Positions 24,001 through 36,717 of a stretch of 64,000 nt of DNA are shown piece by piece. This DNA is from Silene conica (taxonomy: Eukaryota; Streptophyta; Magnoliopsida; Caryophyllales; Caryophyllaceae), in assembly GCA_029255685.2 (NCBI GenBank), contig CM055320.2, positions 9,782,614 to 9,846,613 of the forward strand, read 5' to 3'. Every line of letters begins with the position of its first letter. The stretch's first letter is position 1. A program made the position numbers and the translations under genes. The notes beneath the pieces were generated by a model. That model made no database searches. It was not told where the DNA came from and saw nothing but the letters and a program-made list of their open reading frames with translations.

Positions 24001-27000
24001 CCTAACTCGAAAATTCTCGCACTTGTAATAAGAGAAGTCTAGAAAATGTGGACTGACACCGTTTCTTCATTTAAGGATAGAATCCCCGTGATAAAATTAG
24101 CAAATAATCCGCACTCTCTTTTCCATGGGTTATTTACAATAAAGTCTCCTCATATATTTAGAGATGTGTTCGCGATCCATTGAAAAAAAGAGCAACACTT
24201 CATAGTATGTCAGGCTAGGCAATTAACTACTACAGTGGTATTCCAAAATTTTAAGTGTGTTCTAAGAGACAAGACATTGTAATTTTCTTTACTTCTGAAA
24301 GAAACATTATTTACTAATAGACATGTTTGCAAAAATATTAAACGCTCCTTCAGAATGGATTTCACACAGGTTAAGGTGGTTCAAATTCTACGTCAGTGAC
24401 AGAAGCAAAACCAAATCTCACAGTTTGTGAACAAACATTGAGGAGAAGATGGTTTCAAGGTAACACTTGATCGAGGAAGTGGAAAAGATCTTGCCTTATT
24501 GCTTTGCACAGGAGCCATAATGAAAAGTAGTGCTTTTAAAACCAATGTAAATGGGAGTCAAGTCACCTCCTTGGCAGTGCTCAGTTACATAAAATAAGAG
24601 ATGAAAGAAAAAACTTACAGCAACATTAGAATCTTTTCTCGCTGAACGATACTCATTTATATAGTTTGAATCATCACTGAACAATAAATTAAAAAATTGT
24701 TCCGCTGTGCTTGGAAAAACATCCTGGAAACAGAAGGTTTGATCAGAATTACTAGCAGCATATTATCAAAAGATTTTGTACCTAGTATTGTTAATAAAAT
24801 TGCGGCCCATACATTATATACACTAACTAAGGCTTCTTCTTTGACAAAAGGTTGAAACTTGTCAATCTTGGGTAGACTTTCTTCAACCACTTTAGGCTTC
24901 TTTCGAGCGGCTCGTGAAGAACTGCTATTAGTGCTATGTGCACGAAGTGCTGATAGTGCTACTGCCTGTTGGCCAAAGAGATGGAAAATATCACTAATTT
25001 GGCATTTAACACTTCCATAGTTCCATTAACAATAGGAACAAAAATAAGTAAACTATTCATTTATCTGTGAATGTCTATCTGTTACATATGCTTTACTATG
25101 CTACCTGAGAAATGAGCCACAACTTATGCTATTAAGGCTAGTTTCCAGCCCCGCCATGGTTCAGTCTATAAAGCACTAAGTACTGTAACGAACAATGCAA
25201 GCAATTTCTAAATTTGTACGCAGTAAAGCTTAACATAGCCAATAAAAGGACTTACTATTTATATACTTTTATAAAAACTGAAGATACAAATTTTAACGTC
25301 GACCAGGGTTCCAAATTCCCTCACAGTATGCCCTTTATGTTCAGGACTCAACATTAAAGCTATCTAGTATAACAGCCAATATAAAAGCAGAAAAATTTCA
25401 TCAGATCAATATCTTCATCAAAAAAAAAGTCGAGTATTTGTGAATCACGTAATATTACCCAGGTGTACTAGTTACTACAACTATAAGAATAGGAGTTCCT
25501 AACTTGCTACAATCCTGCTTGACAAATTTTAATCCTAACTAGCTTTAACTTACCCTGACAATCTCTAAACATTCCATATGATGTTCAAAATGGAACACTT
25601 GGCTCTAGTAGCATGGTATCTTTCGGAGCGAAGCACATCTCACAAACAAGCTATGTTACTATGACCATTCATAACATCTTGCACACCCGTGACTGATACT
25701 TAACACTCGTACATGGGTATGACAAACACTTCATTTTTAGTTGGAAACCACAAATTTTTACATAAAACAAACACAGACCACCCACGTCAAATCATTCCAA
25801 GCTATTCTAAGCAACATAGTGGACACAAATAGCATCAATGGAAACAATTCCTTCATAAGCACCAACAAAAAAGGCCGATTTTCCAAACTGCAGCCTTTTT
25901 CACTCTTCATTTTCAAGCCATTAGGCACATCTTTGAACTTGTCAAAGTGAAGAGAAGGACAAATGAAACATATCTAGGCGTCTAGCATAGCTCGAAAGTT
26001 TGCCATTAAGCTTGTGTAAAGACTTCCCGATAATAAATAAGAAGTATAAATAGACAAATTGCATTCTGTCAAATTAACAACGAACCTTCTTTTCAGCATC
26101 TAGCATAGCACGGAAATTTGTCACACAACGCTGTAATATTTTGACAGCATGGTTCCTATTCCAGAAGGATGCAAATTTATACCTCACTCTTCCTGAAATA
26201 TGTAACAAAAAAAAATATGAGTACATTCTAAGAAAGTGGGGTCGTGGGAAGGATGTCACATACTCACATGTATCAGTTTCAACCTGAAGAGCCCTTAAGG
26301 ATCTTATGAACGTGTCACAAAGAACTAACATGTACATCATATATTCAAAAATCAAAATAAGAGACAGGTCTCCCTCAATCATGTAAGAGAATACTATTGA
26401 CAAAAAAAGTATAATATTCCCAGAAGGTGCAGATGAAGATAATCAAGTCCAAGGAGAAGAGAGCTAAAAACTTGAATCAAGCAACCCTCACTAACCGTCA
26501 GAACTCCCCAAAGGTGGTACCCCAACCCCACCAGCACCAAGCCTAAGGATGATCGTGATAGCAGGGTTGATGGCAGCATGCTGGCTTTTCCGTATCTACA
26601 TAGAGAGTGCAAAATTTCAATGAGCGTTCGAATGAGTACTGGTAGATGTATACATGAAGTCGTAAAATTTGAACTCACCTCATCAATGTCTTCTAAAGGA
26701 ATAATCACCTATTAATGGACAAGTTAAACAAGTGAGTAACCCACATTGTAATTTCAAAAGCTATGAGGTGCACTGAGGCAACGAGTCACAAAGCACAAAG
26801 TAAATAAAATACAACAATGGGAACTAGTGGTGTAAAGGAAAGGGAAGAAAAAAAATAAAAAGAAAAAATAGGGAAATTTAAATGATTTTCACAGCTTGGA
26901 ATTTAAAGCAAGCCACAGACAGCTAAATACAGGGATTAGTGAGGCTGTGAAAAGAAGGTTCTTTCTAATTCATATATACAATAAGGATCAACAGAAAAAC

Positions 27001-30000
27001 TCTTGTGTTGACATTAATCTTCACTTTCCTAAAGGATACTTTCGAATGAAACAAGGCTAACCTTCATCTGTTTTGAAAAGATATTCGAGTGGAAACAAAG
27101 GTGCCATGCAGAGACAAACATGCGACCATGATAAAGAAATGACCTCTCCAGCGCACAGGAATAACTATGCTCAACAACCTGTAGCAGCTCATTATCATTA
27201 AACATTCATTAACAGCAAGCATAGAAGATACAGATTTAGTAATACTCTAATTTTCTTGGTACGACAGCCACAAAGCATAAAACGACAAATGGACTAAACA
27301 CACTCATGTCAATATTAAAAAAAAAAGAAGAAGAATTAAAAAAAACTTTTGGCCGTCATTCCCTTGATAGTTCATGAGCGTCTGGCCGTCGCCCCAATGT
27401 CATTTAATTAATATTATTCATCAGAAAGATAAAAAATAATGACATAAAAACTCCCAGAAAGTTGATCCTTGTAGGAAGGCAAATAGCAGGTTAAGAACAA
27501 GTTTACAGAATCAACTTCGGGTACTGGAAACAAAAAATTTAGAAAAGAGCACCTCATCAGCTGGTAGATCAAATATATTTTGCAATGGCCCAGGCTTTTG
27601 ATGAACCATTGTGGGCCCTTGTTTATCGGCAGAGATCCTTCTACGAGCATTCGCTCCAGCATACCCGTTTAGAGCCCTGTAGAAAAGCATCAATAAGCTA
27701 CATAAGAAAATGGAATTTGACAATAAGGGCATGTCTTAACTCATAGCACAGAGTTTATTCATCCCTATCATGTTACCCATGATGAGTATACATTTTGCAC
27801 ATCTGGTATGAAACTGGAAAAATCAAATTAACAATGAATTTTTCTCTCTGTTGCTGCCTCACTTTCCAATACCCCTTCTCTCAAGTAAGAGTAGACTGGA
27901 AAAGAAATGAAAACCGAATAAAGATAAACTTAATAATTACTTAACCATTATCAGAATTCAACGGTTCTGGAGCCAAGTTCAGGGATAACAAGTGCATGCA
28001 CCATTTGGGTATATAATAGGAACGGCATAAATAAATCACAACAATCAAAGCATTACAACAAGAAGCAGGTAGTGACAAAAATCAACAGCGCGGGCTCTTC
28101 ATTCAGTAAGCAGTTGAGCGTCAATAAAATGACTGACAGCTCTACATGCAACCAAAACTATTACTGAACTACTATGTCTACTAACATACAATGCTATACA
28201 ATAAATAAATTAAAAAAGATATTCCTCATTCTTCCATTTCAAGTGACAAACTTTATGCAAAAACCCTAAAAATATCTTTGAACAAGAGATCCCACATTAC
28301 GTCTTCAATCCTTTGAGATTGGATCTCGAAATCAGCCATCACGGCCTGATTCAGCATTTGTGCCAGAAATGCAGATGTTTAATCTTAAATACCTTTTTCC
28401 CAATCAGACATTTGCTTTTCCGAAAGCTTGTACCATAGGCAAATGACTACTTTAATAGTTTTGCCGAGCAGCGTTTTCAGAAGCCAGGCTAATTCACAAG
28501 TTCTGATCTATATTACCTATCAGATTGATAATCTTAATATGAAATCGTACACCTTGTGGGAGTAAAAGATTAACATGGTGGTACCTGGACAACTTTACTG
28601 GAATAGTCTTCAAATGGAGACAAACCTGACAAAAAAACTGGCGTCAAGCCAAGAAGATTGCATTGTACGAAAAACAACAGGACATTAAATAAATTCTAAT
28701 TGACATACCATTCCTGAAAGGCCGTCAAGTGAGTGCCATTCTGCAGCAGTCTCACCCTCAGAATCCACAGATACCGTAACTGAACCAAGAACTGCACTTT
28801 TCCGTATTATATCCCAATCATATATAGTGATATTAATCTGCCCAGCGGTTTTGAAACAGATTATAAACAACACCATATAGCTCATCATACTAGAGTAAAA
28901 ATTCACAAGGCTCAAAATAATATTACATGCAGGAAAAAGGATGCATCTATATTTTTCTGAAATAATAACTACAAAACCAGAAAAAAAAAATAGAACTTCT
29001 AACGTCATCAAGAAGACTATCAATATAAATCACCATTACTGTTTGTGGAATTGCAGGGGGGGGGGGACTAGAGAAAGAGAGATAATGTTGAACTCGAAAC
29101 ATAAACAAAATATTAGGAAATAAAATTGGCACCACAGGAAAAACCTTGGCAGGAAGCTCATCGACACTAAAGTTAAACTCCTCGCCCCACATAGGATTTC
29201 TAGAACCAGGAACCATCGAACTGCAACACAAAGACGAAAAAATCGAATCAACACACGAGGATAATAACTAATAGGGTCCTCCCAGTTTCCTGACAGAGAA
29301 TATCAGCCAAACAACCAATTACCGGACTTAGGGGACAGACATTATGTAGACCCAAACATTTTGTACCAAGTTGAAGTGTGTAAACTTCAGATTTGAAAAG
29401 AATACCACAGAGTCCGATGAAACTTAAGAGGCTAAATATAAACTGAGAGTTGTAATACTGCTGATAGGAGTGTTTCCTCAAAGCCATGAGTATTGTTCAA
29501 AAAAATGTGGATTCAACAGTTTTCATTGAACTCTCCAATGGTAAAATTCTAGCAGAGTAGATAATTGGGCGGAGAAAAACAATTTAATATACTCAGCAAT
29601 TTCCAAGCACCTGAATCTTTTCTGTGGAGTTGCAGTCGTAAAGGGGAAAAATAATTGAACATTTGAAACTATTTCCGAACCTGAATCTTTTCTCTGAACC
29701 ACAAGTTACAATTGCGTAAGGATCCGATGTACCATTCAAGTTCGCTGCGTTGAGATTCTTTGCTGCTTGCAGCCCAACCTGGAAAGTCACATATTTCATG
29801 AACTCAATACATTAATGCAACAAAGAAAAAATATCGATTTAGGTATTATATAATTTCTTCAAGTGTTTTTGTTATTTTTCATTTTGACATTTTCTCCTTT
29901 GACTAATGAAAAGAAATGCAGTTGCATTCTTTTCTTCTAGTGCATAAATGCAACAAACAATAACATCGACACAAATCTATTTCTAAAAACAATAATTCAG

Positions 30001-32725
30001 ACCACGGATGGCCAGCATGACATGCATTATGGATAAAAAAGAAGCATGGGCAACTAGTCTCTACCTATCAAACAAGAGAGTGGGTGCCATAAGAATTAAC
30101 ATACCTTAATTAAGTATCCCATCTTAGCTTGACTATCAGATTTAAGCTGATCAATCTACAAAAATGATTGCACAGTTCAAAGTCAAAGAAGTAAAACTAT
30201 TCCATAATGTTATGTAGCCAACCAAAGCACTTGATTTCCAGCGACATTAAAGTATGGAAACAGGAAGGAAAAACGAAAACACACTGATCAAAACATCAAC
30301 ATTGTTGGTAGCAGCACTACAGACATGCAGCCGCCAAAAACTTATTCAAACTAGCATCGTACTGGATACAGCAGACTGTAGTCACTGTAGGCTAGAAAAT
30401 TGCACTTTGAATATTGAGAGAGCTAAGAGGAAAGTCATACACACTTTCAGCTATCTAACTACAGAATAAATGCACATGAGGACAAATGCAGAATCCACTT
30501 GCAAAATAAAAGTAAACTACACAGAAGAAAGAAAAACTACACCACTCATGTTCGGTTGTCAACGAATTGAACAAGGCATAAGGCCTATCAGCACAATTTT
30601 GGTAATAACAAATCCCTTTTGCAGCATAAGCGTCAAAAAAGGAAGAACATGCCAAAGAGAGAAATTATCGAACCTATGAATGTAAAATTCCAATGCATTT
30701 AACTTCCATCACGATTTGCACTATATAAGAAAACCCTAAACTAGATAGAACCCTCTTTGGAATTGAAGATTCATCTTCTACACAATTTTGGGATTGCATT
30801 GTAACTGATCAGGAACAAGAGGTCAAGCTATCTATTACGAGCTAGAAAATGCATCTACCCGCCGTCATTCCATCCTAATAACAACAAGCTTAATGGGCTT
30901 TAGAGAGCTTAGGCTAGCCTCTTTTACCAATATAGGAGACAGCTTCCCCCAGCTACGCCTTCACACTCTACCTTACCCTCATTACATTTTACTAGGAAAT
31001 CAACAAACTAAAGTAATTATAATCTATAAACAGCACTTGTTCGAGGCTGATTAATCAACCAATACACCTTACCTTAGACTTAGAAGGCATACTAAGATGA
31101 TAAGGGCTAGTGGCGATGAGAACATGCCGCAAACTAAAGGTGCACTATTTTACAAAACAAAAAAATATGTTTCCTCTGTCCTAGTCATTTGTTGTCCTTT
31201 CTATTTTAAGAATGAACTTGATGAGAAATTTGACCATTCACACTCAATTTGTTCCACTTGTCATTTAGTAATTGACTCCCACCTCTTTCCTTGATCTTTG
31301 TGCCAAAACCAAAGGACAACAATTGATGGGGACAGAGGGAGTATATAATTCCGATGAAAATGTTGTGCAATGAATCCTTTTTACATTTTAAAGAGGGCCA
31401 ACATGAAAAATCCGGTTGACAGGAAAAGGCGAAGGTAAAACAAAATAGCTTTTAGAAATAGAAAAATGGAAATTGCACAGTACTGCAAATATGTTTGCTG
31501 CACCTAATGCTCGAGGCATATCAGTTAGTCGCTCACAAAGTCAGTTCTTAAACTAAGCTTATACAGATATACACCAAGACTTGGTTGGCTACCAAAATTG
31601 CAGTTTAGGCAATAAATTTCAAATGCACTTTCCACTACAACTTCCATCCACAACACCAAGTAGCAATCACTCACACAAAAGTGTAAAAAATCACACGTGA
31701 ATTCCACCTTCCCCAAACTAATTTTCCTAATCACAGTCACCCTGATACATCTTTATCCTAAATCTTCAAAGCACGCTTCCGACTCAAATACTACACCAAT
31801 CATACAAAACTCTCACAACAACTCACCACTTCATAATTCTGCAATCGATAAATTTTGTGGACGAAACATAAAAGATTCAAACTTTCAAGCAATTCACTGA
31901 CCTATAATCAAAACACAACTAAACGAAATTAAACAAACATTACTTACATTTTGTATTTAATCTCCACACAAAGTAAAGATCATTAGATCAATCAATACAA
32001 TCTAATTCATACTTCATACAAATAATTCATGCAAGAAACTCAAAGCAAAAGATTTCAACTTTCAACCAATCAATGGTGTATAATTAACACACCACAACTC
32101 GTCAATTCCGAATTCAATTCCTCCACAAACTGAACAATCATCAATTCAATCTAACCAACCAACCAAAACAGTGGCGAATTTATCTTAGAAAGCAGAACTA
32201 CTAATCAAATAAATTAACAGAAGGAAAAATCAAACATTTTAACTAAAGTTTCGATTCTTCCGTTATTTAGAAGGACGACCATCTCTGCTAACCCCGAGAT
32301 AGTTCCACTAGTCGAACTACTAATGAAATAGAGTAAACCACAAAATATCGAGCGCGTTACAGCTAAGAATTTCGATTCTTCCGTTATTTAGAAGACGAGC
32401 GCCCCTGCACCCCGTAACTAAACTAAAACAATGAACCAATCAAAATAAAACAAGAAACAGAAAGAAAGTAAGAAAGAAAACGTTTAAGTTTTACCTTATC
32501 AGTCTCCTCAAGAACATCATCTTTACAAGTAGTAACAAAAGCACCACTACTTTTACTCCGATCACCAACGGTAAAATACCAGTACGCTGCGATCACAAAC
32601 AAGGCGGCGGCAACAGTAACTTCAACCTCCCACCATGACGGTAATAATGAATTAAGCGCCGTTTCGATCATCAATTTCGCCGGTATTTTCTCCATTATTA
32701 TCATCATCATCATCTTCATAATCAT
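21079..32725 (-). CDS. BAGP1: C2-GRAM-VASt membrane protein, BAGP1-like (BAG-associated GRAM protein 1)
   Basis: Eighteen exons keep frame and give 600 aa: 32495-32725, 30105-30155, 29681-29778, 29145-29220, 28709-28837, 28585-28625, 27553-27676, 27062-27178, 26679-26708, 26496-26595, 26086-26192, 24813-24965, 24619-24723, 23163-23309, 23022-23075, 22468-22531, 21655-21716 and 21079-21192. An N-terminal membrane segment lies at about residues 35-53 ([17 protein letters not shown]). A C2 domain follows at about 93-208 ([48 protein letters not shown]), with Asp-containing loops that may bind Ca2+ and lipid. Then come a GRAM domain at about 242-355 ([48 protein letters not shown]) and a VASt domain at about 415-575 ([60 protein letters not shown]). 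Arabidopsis BAGP1, of similar size, acts in BAG6 processing and autophagy-linked immunity; the same role here is inferred. The first ATG starts [15 protein letters not shown]; the later Met at residue 11 could be the real start. Confidence 0.9.
31170..31341. mobile_element. Stowaway-like MITE in BAGP1 intron 1
   Basis: The left end TTTCCTCTGTCC and right end GGACAGAGGGAG match Stowaway ends (CTCCCTCTGTCC), with TA at the right flank. AGGACAAC and GTTGTCCT pair just inside. About 172 bases, no ORF. Confidence 0.8.
32244..32396. repeat. Direct repeat in BAGP1 intron 1
   Basis: TTTCGATTCTTCCGTTATTT followed by AGAAG-ACGA occurs at about 32250 and 32370, roughly 120 bases apart, just 3' of exon 1. 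Noncoding. Confidence 0.7.
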
Positions 32726-33892
32726 ATAATAACAATCATATCATATACTAAAAATCGATCAAAACTAAAATCTAAATCAAATAATAATAATAATATGTTA
32801 TTGAAAGGTGTAATTAAAGTGGTTGAATTCCAAAAGAAGGGGAGAAATGTTCCACGAAAAAATGTAAGAAAAAATGAGCATTTTCAATATTATTTTTAAT
32901 TATTTAATTATATTTATTTTTATGGAGAGAGAAAGGGAGAGGAGAGTCAATTAAGGTTGGTTTGATTTTTATTTTAATTTTAATTTTTAATTTTTTAATT
33001 GGTGGGAGACAATTGAAAAGGACGTGGAAAAGAGATTTGTTGTTTTTTGAAAGTTTTATGGGGTGTAACTTGTAACGGTTTTGGTGACGGTTTAGACTTT
33101 AGAGGGGTTAGAAAATGGAGGGTGGGGGGAGTTATGGTTGAATTGGTGAGGGTGTTGGGAAAGTTGCGGTTATATGTTTTGGGAATTGGATTGGGAGTTT
33201 GTAACGGTTTATCTGGGGTGTGGAAGGTGGAAGGTGGAAGGCCGGAGATTAGGAGAGGTTTGGTTCGAGTTTTTTAGGATGGGATATGCTAAATTTAGGG
33301 ATGTGCTAAATCTCGTACATCATTTTATTCAATCTCATACATTTTTCATACTTATTCCGAAATTACCTCTTTATTTTTTACATCCCACCGGAAAAACAAA
33401 AGAGAAAAATCCCCAAACAATATGACGTTAAAAACCCCAAAAATCCTAGTATTAATCAATTTTCCTGATTCTTTTTCATTATTTGGATCATTCTGCATAA
33501 TAGAATTATCAAAATAGAATATGGAGAAGTTCTATTATAAACTAAAATAAAACTCAATTTTTTAAGGAAAAAAGGCAAAAATCAGAAAATCACGTTGAAA
33601 AGCTACGCTAAAATCAATCGCACGACAATATAAGTTCAACAGCATACCACTTCCCCACCCACCACCCTCCCACACCGTCGGTCGACCACCATTCTCCGGT
33701 CTGCCGTCCTTACAACCACCCATTCATCAACCAAAAACAATCCAAAACCTAATTGTTAAAAAACTCTCTTTTTCGAAAAAAATCAATTGAATTGAATAAA
33801 AGACAGAGCTTAATAAAACATTAAGATGAAATGACGAACGAATAAGAGATTGATTAGGTTTAAAGAGAGAGACATATTTTAAATTCTTTAAG
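32726..33892. other. BAGP1-like promoter and intergenic DNA
   Basis: The first about 150 bases are the presumed 5' leader and promoter of the minus-strand BAGP1-like gene. They are AT-rich, and no TATA box is decisive. The rest is G/A-rich then AT-rich DNA. Two overlapping open frames around 33047-33425 are G-rich and unrecognised. Confidence 0.35.
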
Positions 33893-34120
33893 AGAGTGTT
33901 TGGCAACATGAATTTAATTTGAAATGTGTCATTTGAAATATAGCAAAGTAAAATAAAGATTTGGAAATGAGGGGGGTTGGAGGGTGGATTTCAAATGTGG
34001 TTATTTTAGGCTTACTTGGATTTGGTTGGATTTCGAAATCCAAATCTAGTAAGTTTGCCAAACAAGTAAATTGATCTAAATCCAAATTTGAAAATACAAT
34101 CTTGGTTCCCAAACACACCA
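33893..34120. mobile_element. MITE with GTGTTTGGCAA-type inverted ends
   Basis: The left end is GAGTGTTTGGCAACATGAA; the reverse complement of the right end reads TGGTGTGTTTGGGAACCAAG. Inside, ATTTCGAAATCCAAATCTA and nearby words form further inverted pairs. It resembles the GTTTGG-ended MITEs common in plants. The boundary is approximate and no target duplication was established. Confidence 0.5.
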
Positions 34121-34559
34121 TAAAAGTCTTTTTAATTTTTTTTACTAAGGACAATTATGCCAATTTAAGGTCAAAATTAAAGGTGTTGGATTAAACAAAT
34201 TGATGTGCGAGATTTAGCAACTACGTAAATTTATTGTCTAGAATAGTAATGTTATATTTCCTCTATTTATATCCAAACCACACGTATTCCTTTTTAATTC
34301 ATTCATATCTAAACTATCATTTTTATAATAAGACAAAGAAAATGACTAAAGTGCTCTTATGGACAACCTTTATTTACATAAAATGTCATTAAATAGTCTA
34401 CCATTAATCAACCATTACACATTTAAATTAATAAAAAAACATCTAACATACTCCTTGTAGGCACTAAAAATTAATTTAAGTGTCGAAAATACAGAAATGA
34501 ATTGAATTGAGTTAATAAAAAATAAATTACTCAATTTAATTATCTATGTCCCTTTTAAA

Positions 34560-34990
34560 ATCAAATTTGGGTCATTTGAGTTATTCGGGTCCAATCAGAA
34601 GCCAAATTAAGGCCAAAATCGAAAACAAGCCGAAAATGGGGCTGAAGCCCAAAGCCCACCGAAGCCCAAATTTTTCTCTATAAATAGAGCGAAGTTTGTT
34701 GGAGAAAAAAAGAGGAAACGGGAATAAAACTCGAAGAAATAAAAGATCTAAAATTCTCTCTGAAAATCTTGTGAAATTCATCGTAACAAGCACAACAAAT
34801 TTGTCGTTCGACCCTGTCGAGAATACAAGTCAATGTGACGCGTTGAGTGAATCCACCCTAAAAACGCACATGCACCTCTTAAGTGGATCGTGCACATGTA
34901 ACCTGTTTGTCTAGTGGATCGTGCACGTGTAACCTGTTTGTCTAGTTAGAATCAGAGGATTATTAGAGATTGTACATGAACTTTTCTGAT
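34560..34990 (+). other. LTR-like or promoter-like segment
   Basis: A higher-GC block with TATA-like CTCTATAAATAGAG at 34675-34689, a following transcript-like stretch, and a 32-base tandem pair (GTGGATCGTGCACATGTAAC and its GTGCACGTG variant, 34883-34945). The organisation is reminiscent of a solo LTR of a Ty3-type element. I could not find matching LTRs, TG/CA ends or a target duplication, so this is tentative. Confidence 0.3.
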
Positions 34991-36007
34991 ATTAATAAAA
35001 ACTCATTTTTTTTTGGCTTTTTTTATTTCAGTTATCGTTATACAAAATTTGTTGTTACACTCTCAATTGTACTTTAAATAATTATTTAACATCTTTCTTT
35101 ATATTAGTGTAAAAAACATATATATACCCTTTAAATTTGAATAGAGGAAGTATATTTTTAAGCATTTTTTCAACTTTATCCTTTCATTTCACGCCAAAAA
35201 AAAAGACAAATTATTCATAAAAAAAAATACGGAATACGTTTATAAGGGTGGAGTCTAGTGGTTAAAACTTGGAATAAATTTTCAGAAAACCGAATCGATT
35301 TATCTAGTGTATATGATTTGCAGGCTATCACATAATTCCCTCGTCACCAAAAAAAAGAAAAAAACACTTGGAATACGGATAGAGGAAGTTGATGCCACTA
35401 GGCCACCATCGTCCCACTCTTTGAGCCACCATGTAATTCGACCGAGGATGGAGAGCATAGAAGCTTAAAGACGGACTATCGAAGACAATTATTTAACTGC
35501 CTTTCTCAACCTGAGAATTCAGAAATTGTGGCGTCTATTGAAACTAATTAGCATCTTGCATGAAGGGATGATTGTGGAATTTGTTATAGAACTTGTGGTT
35601 AAAGCTGGAAGATGTTGGAATTTTGTATTTGATTTGCTTCATCAAACCTTATGCTATCCTGTCAAAAACCATTATTCAATAACTATACTGATTGGGTTAT
35701 TGAATCTCTGTCGGAAATATGCAATTAATCGATGCACTATCTCAAACTTTACTTCCGATCTCAACTTTCTTATTTTTCCGCCACCATCTGCATTTATCCT
35801 TATCAACAACCCTAGACTTCTATTTCCAAGTTTTGAACTTTTGTCGACTTGTATATATATATGTTTCAGAAACTCAAATTGTAACATAAAAAGTTACAAA
35901 TTTGGTGAAATTTTTACTCATATTAGGGCTAGTTTCAGGAGTAAATAATTAATATTCAAGAATTTCCTGAACTAGATGCAGTTTACTGATCTGCTATAAT
36001 GCCAAAT
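34991..36007. other. Intergenic DNA
   Basis: Low-complexity AT-rich sequence. The 140-codon open frame at 35526-35948 has no recognised domain and I do not treat it as a gene. Confidence 0.4.
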
Positions 36008-36154
36008 TAAGGAGGGGTGCAGCAAAATAGCATATATGCATACCATGAATGCTAATGTTGGATCAATAATGACAGTGGAACGAACCGGGTTTCCCTGATT
36101 CTCCATTACTTTTGGATCCAACATGGTATGCATATATGCTGCACCCCTCCTTTT
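36008..36154. repeat. Imperfect long hairpin
   Basis: The left arm (AGGAGGGGTGCAGCA, CATATATGCATACCAT, GTTGGATC) at 36008-36064 is matched in reverse complement at 36112-36154. The left arm has two extra segments (about 8 and 10 bases). The loop is about 47 bases. It could be a foldback MITE, an inverted duplication or a small-RNA precursor. Confidence 0.7.
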
Positions 36155-36717
36155 CTGTTCTCAGTGCTCGCCATCTTATTAGACAATATTTACAATAGCA
36201 TTCATATAGTTCACAGTTCACAGTGCAGTGCGCAGTTTCTGAGAGACGATTGATCAATCAAATTCCCTATTCTGAGAAAGTAAGTTCTATTATTTTGACA
36301 CAAGTGTATACTCTTTGTTGCACTTTCGGACCTTCGCCTATTTCCAAAAAGTTTGTATTGGTTAATCTTTTTTTCGACAACAAATGTTACCAGCATTAAC
36401 ATTTGTCTACTGAGCTAACTGGTAAGTGTTTTAGTTATTGCCTTGCTGAATTTGTCTATGTACCAGTATAAATGTAAACAACTCGGTCTGTAAGAATAAA
36501 AGTATGTCGCCCTATACAGGTTGCTTTTGAGCTTATGACAAATTCATGTATGTGCATCAGTTTTCATTAACTCAAATATGAAATGCATAAATAAACAGTA
36601 CTGATCCGTAGCAGCATAAATAAAGAATAGAACTTGAACGAGACTAGAACAGAACGAGAAAAAACAAGGAAATTAAACTAATTATATATGGCTCAATGAT
36701 CTTGGTGTACCAGCTGC
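36155..36717. other. Intergenic DNA downstream of the sugar transporter
   Basis: This contains the 3' UTR of the transporter (minus strand) and otherwise nothing recognised. Confidence 0.4.

Noticed and set aside
35526-35948. 140-codon plus-strand frame
   Set aside because: No domain or compositional support. It is probably chance in low-stop DNA.
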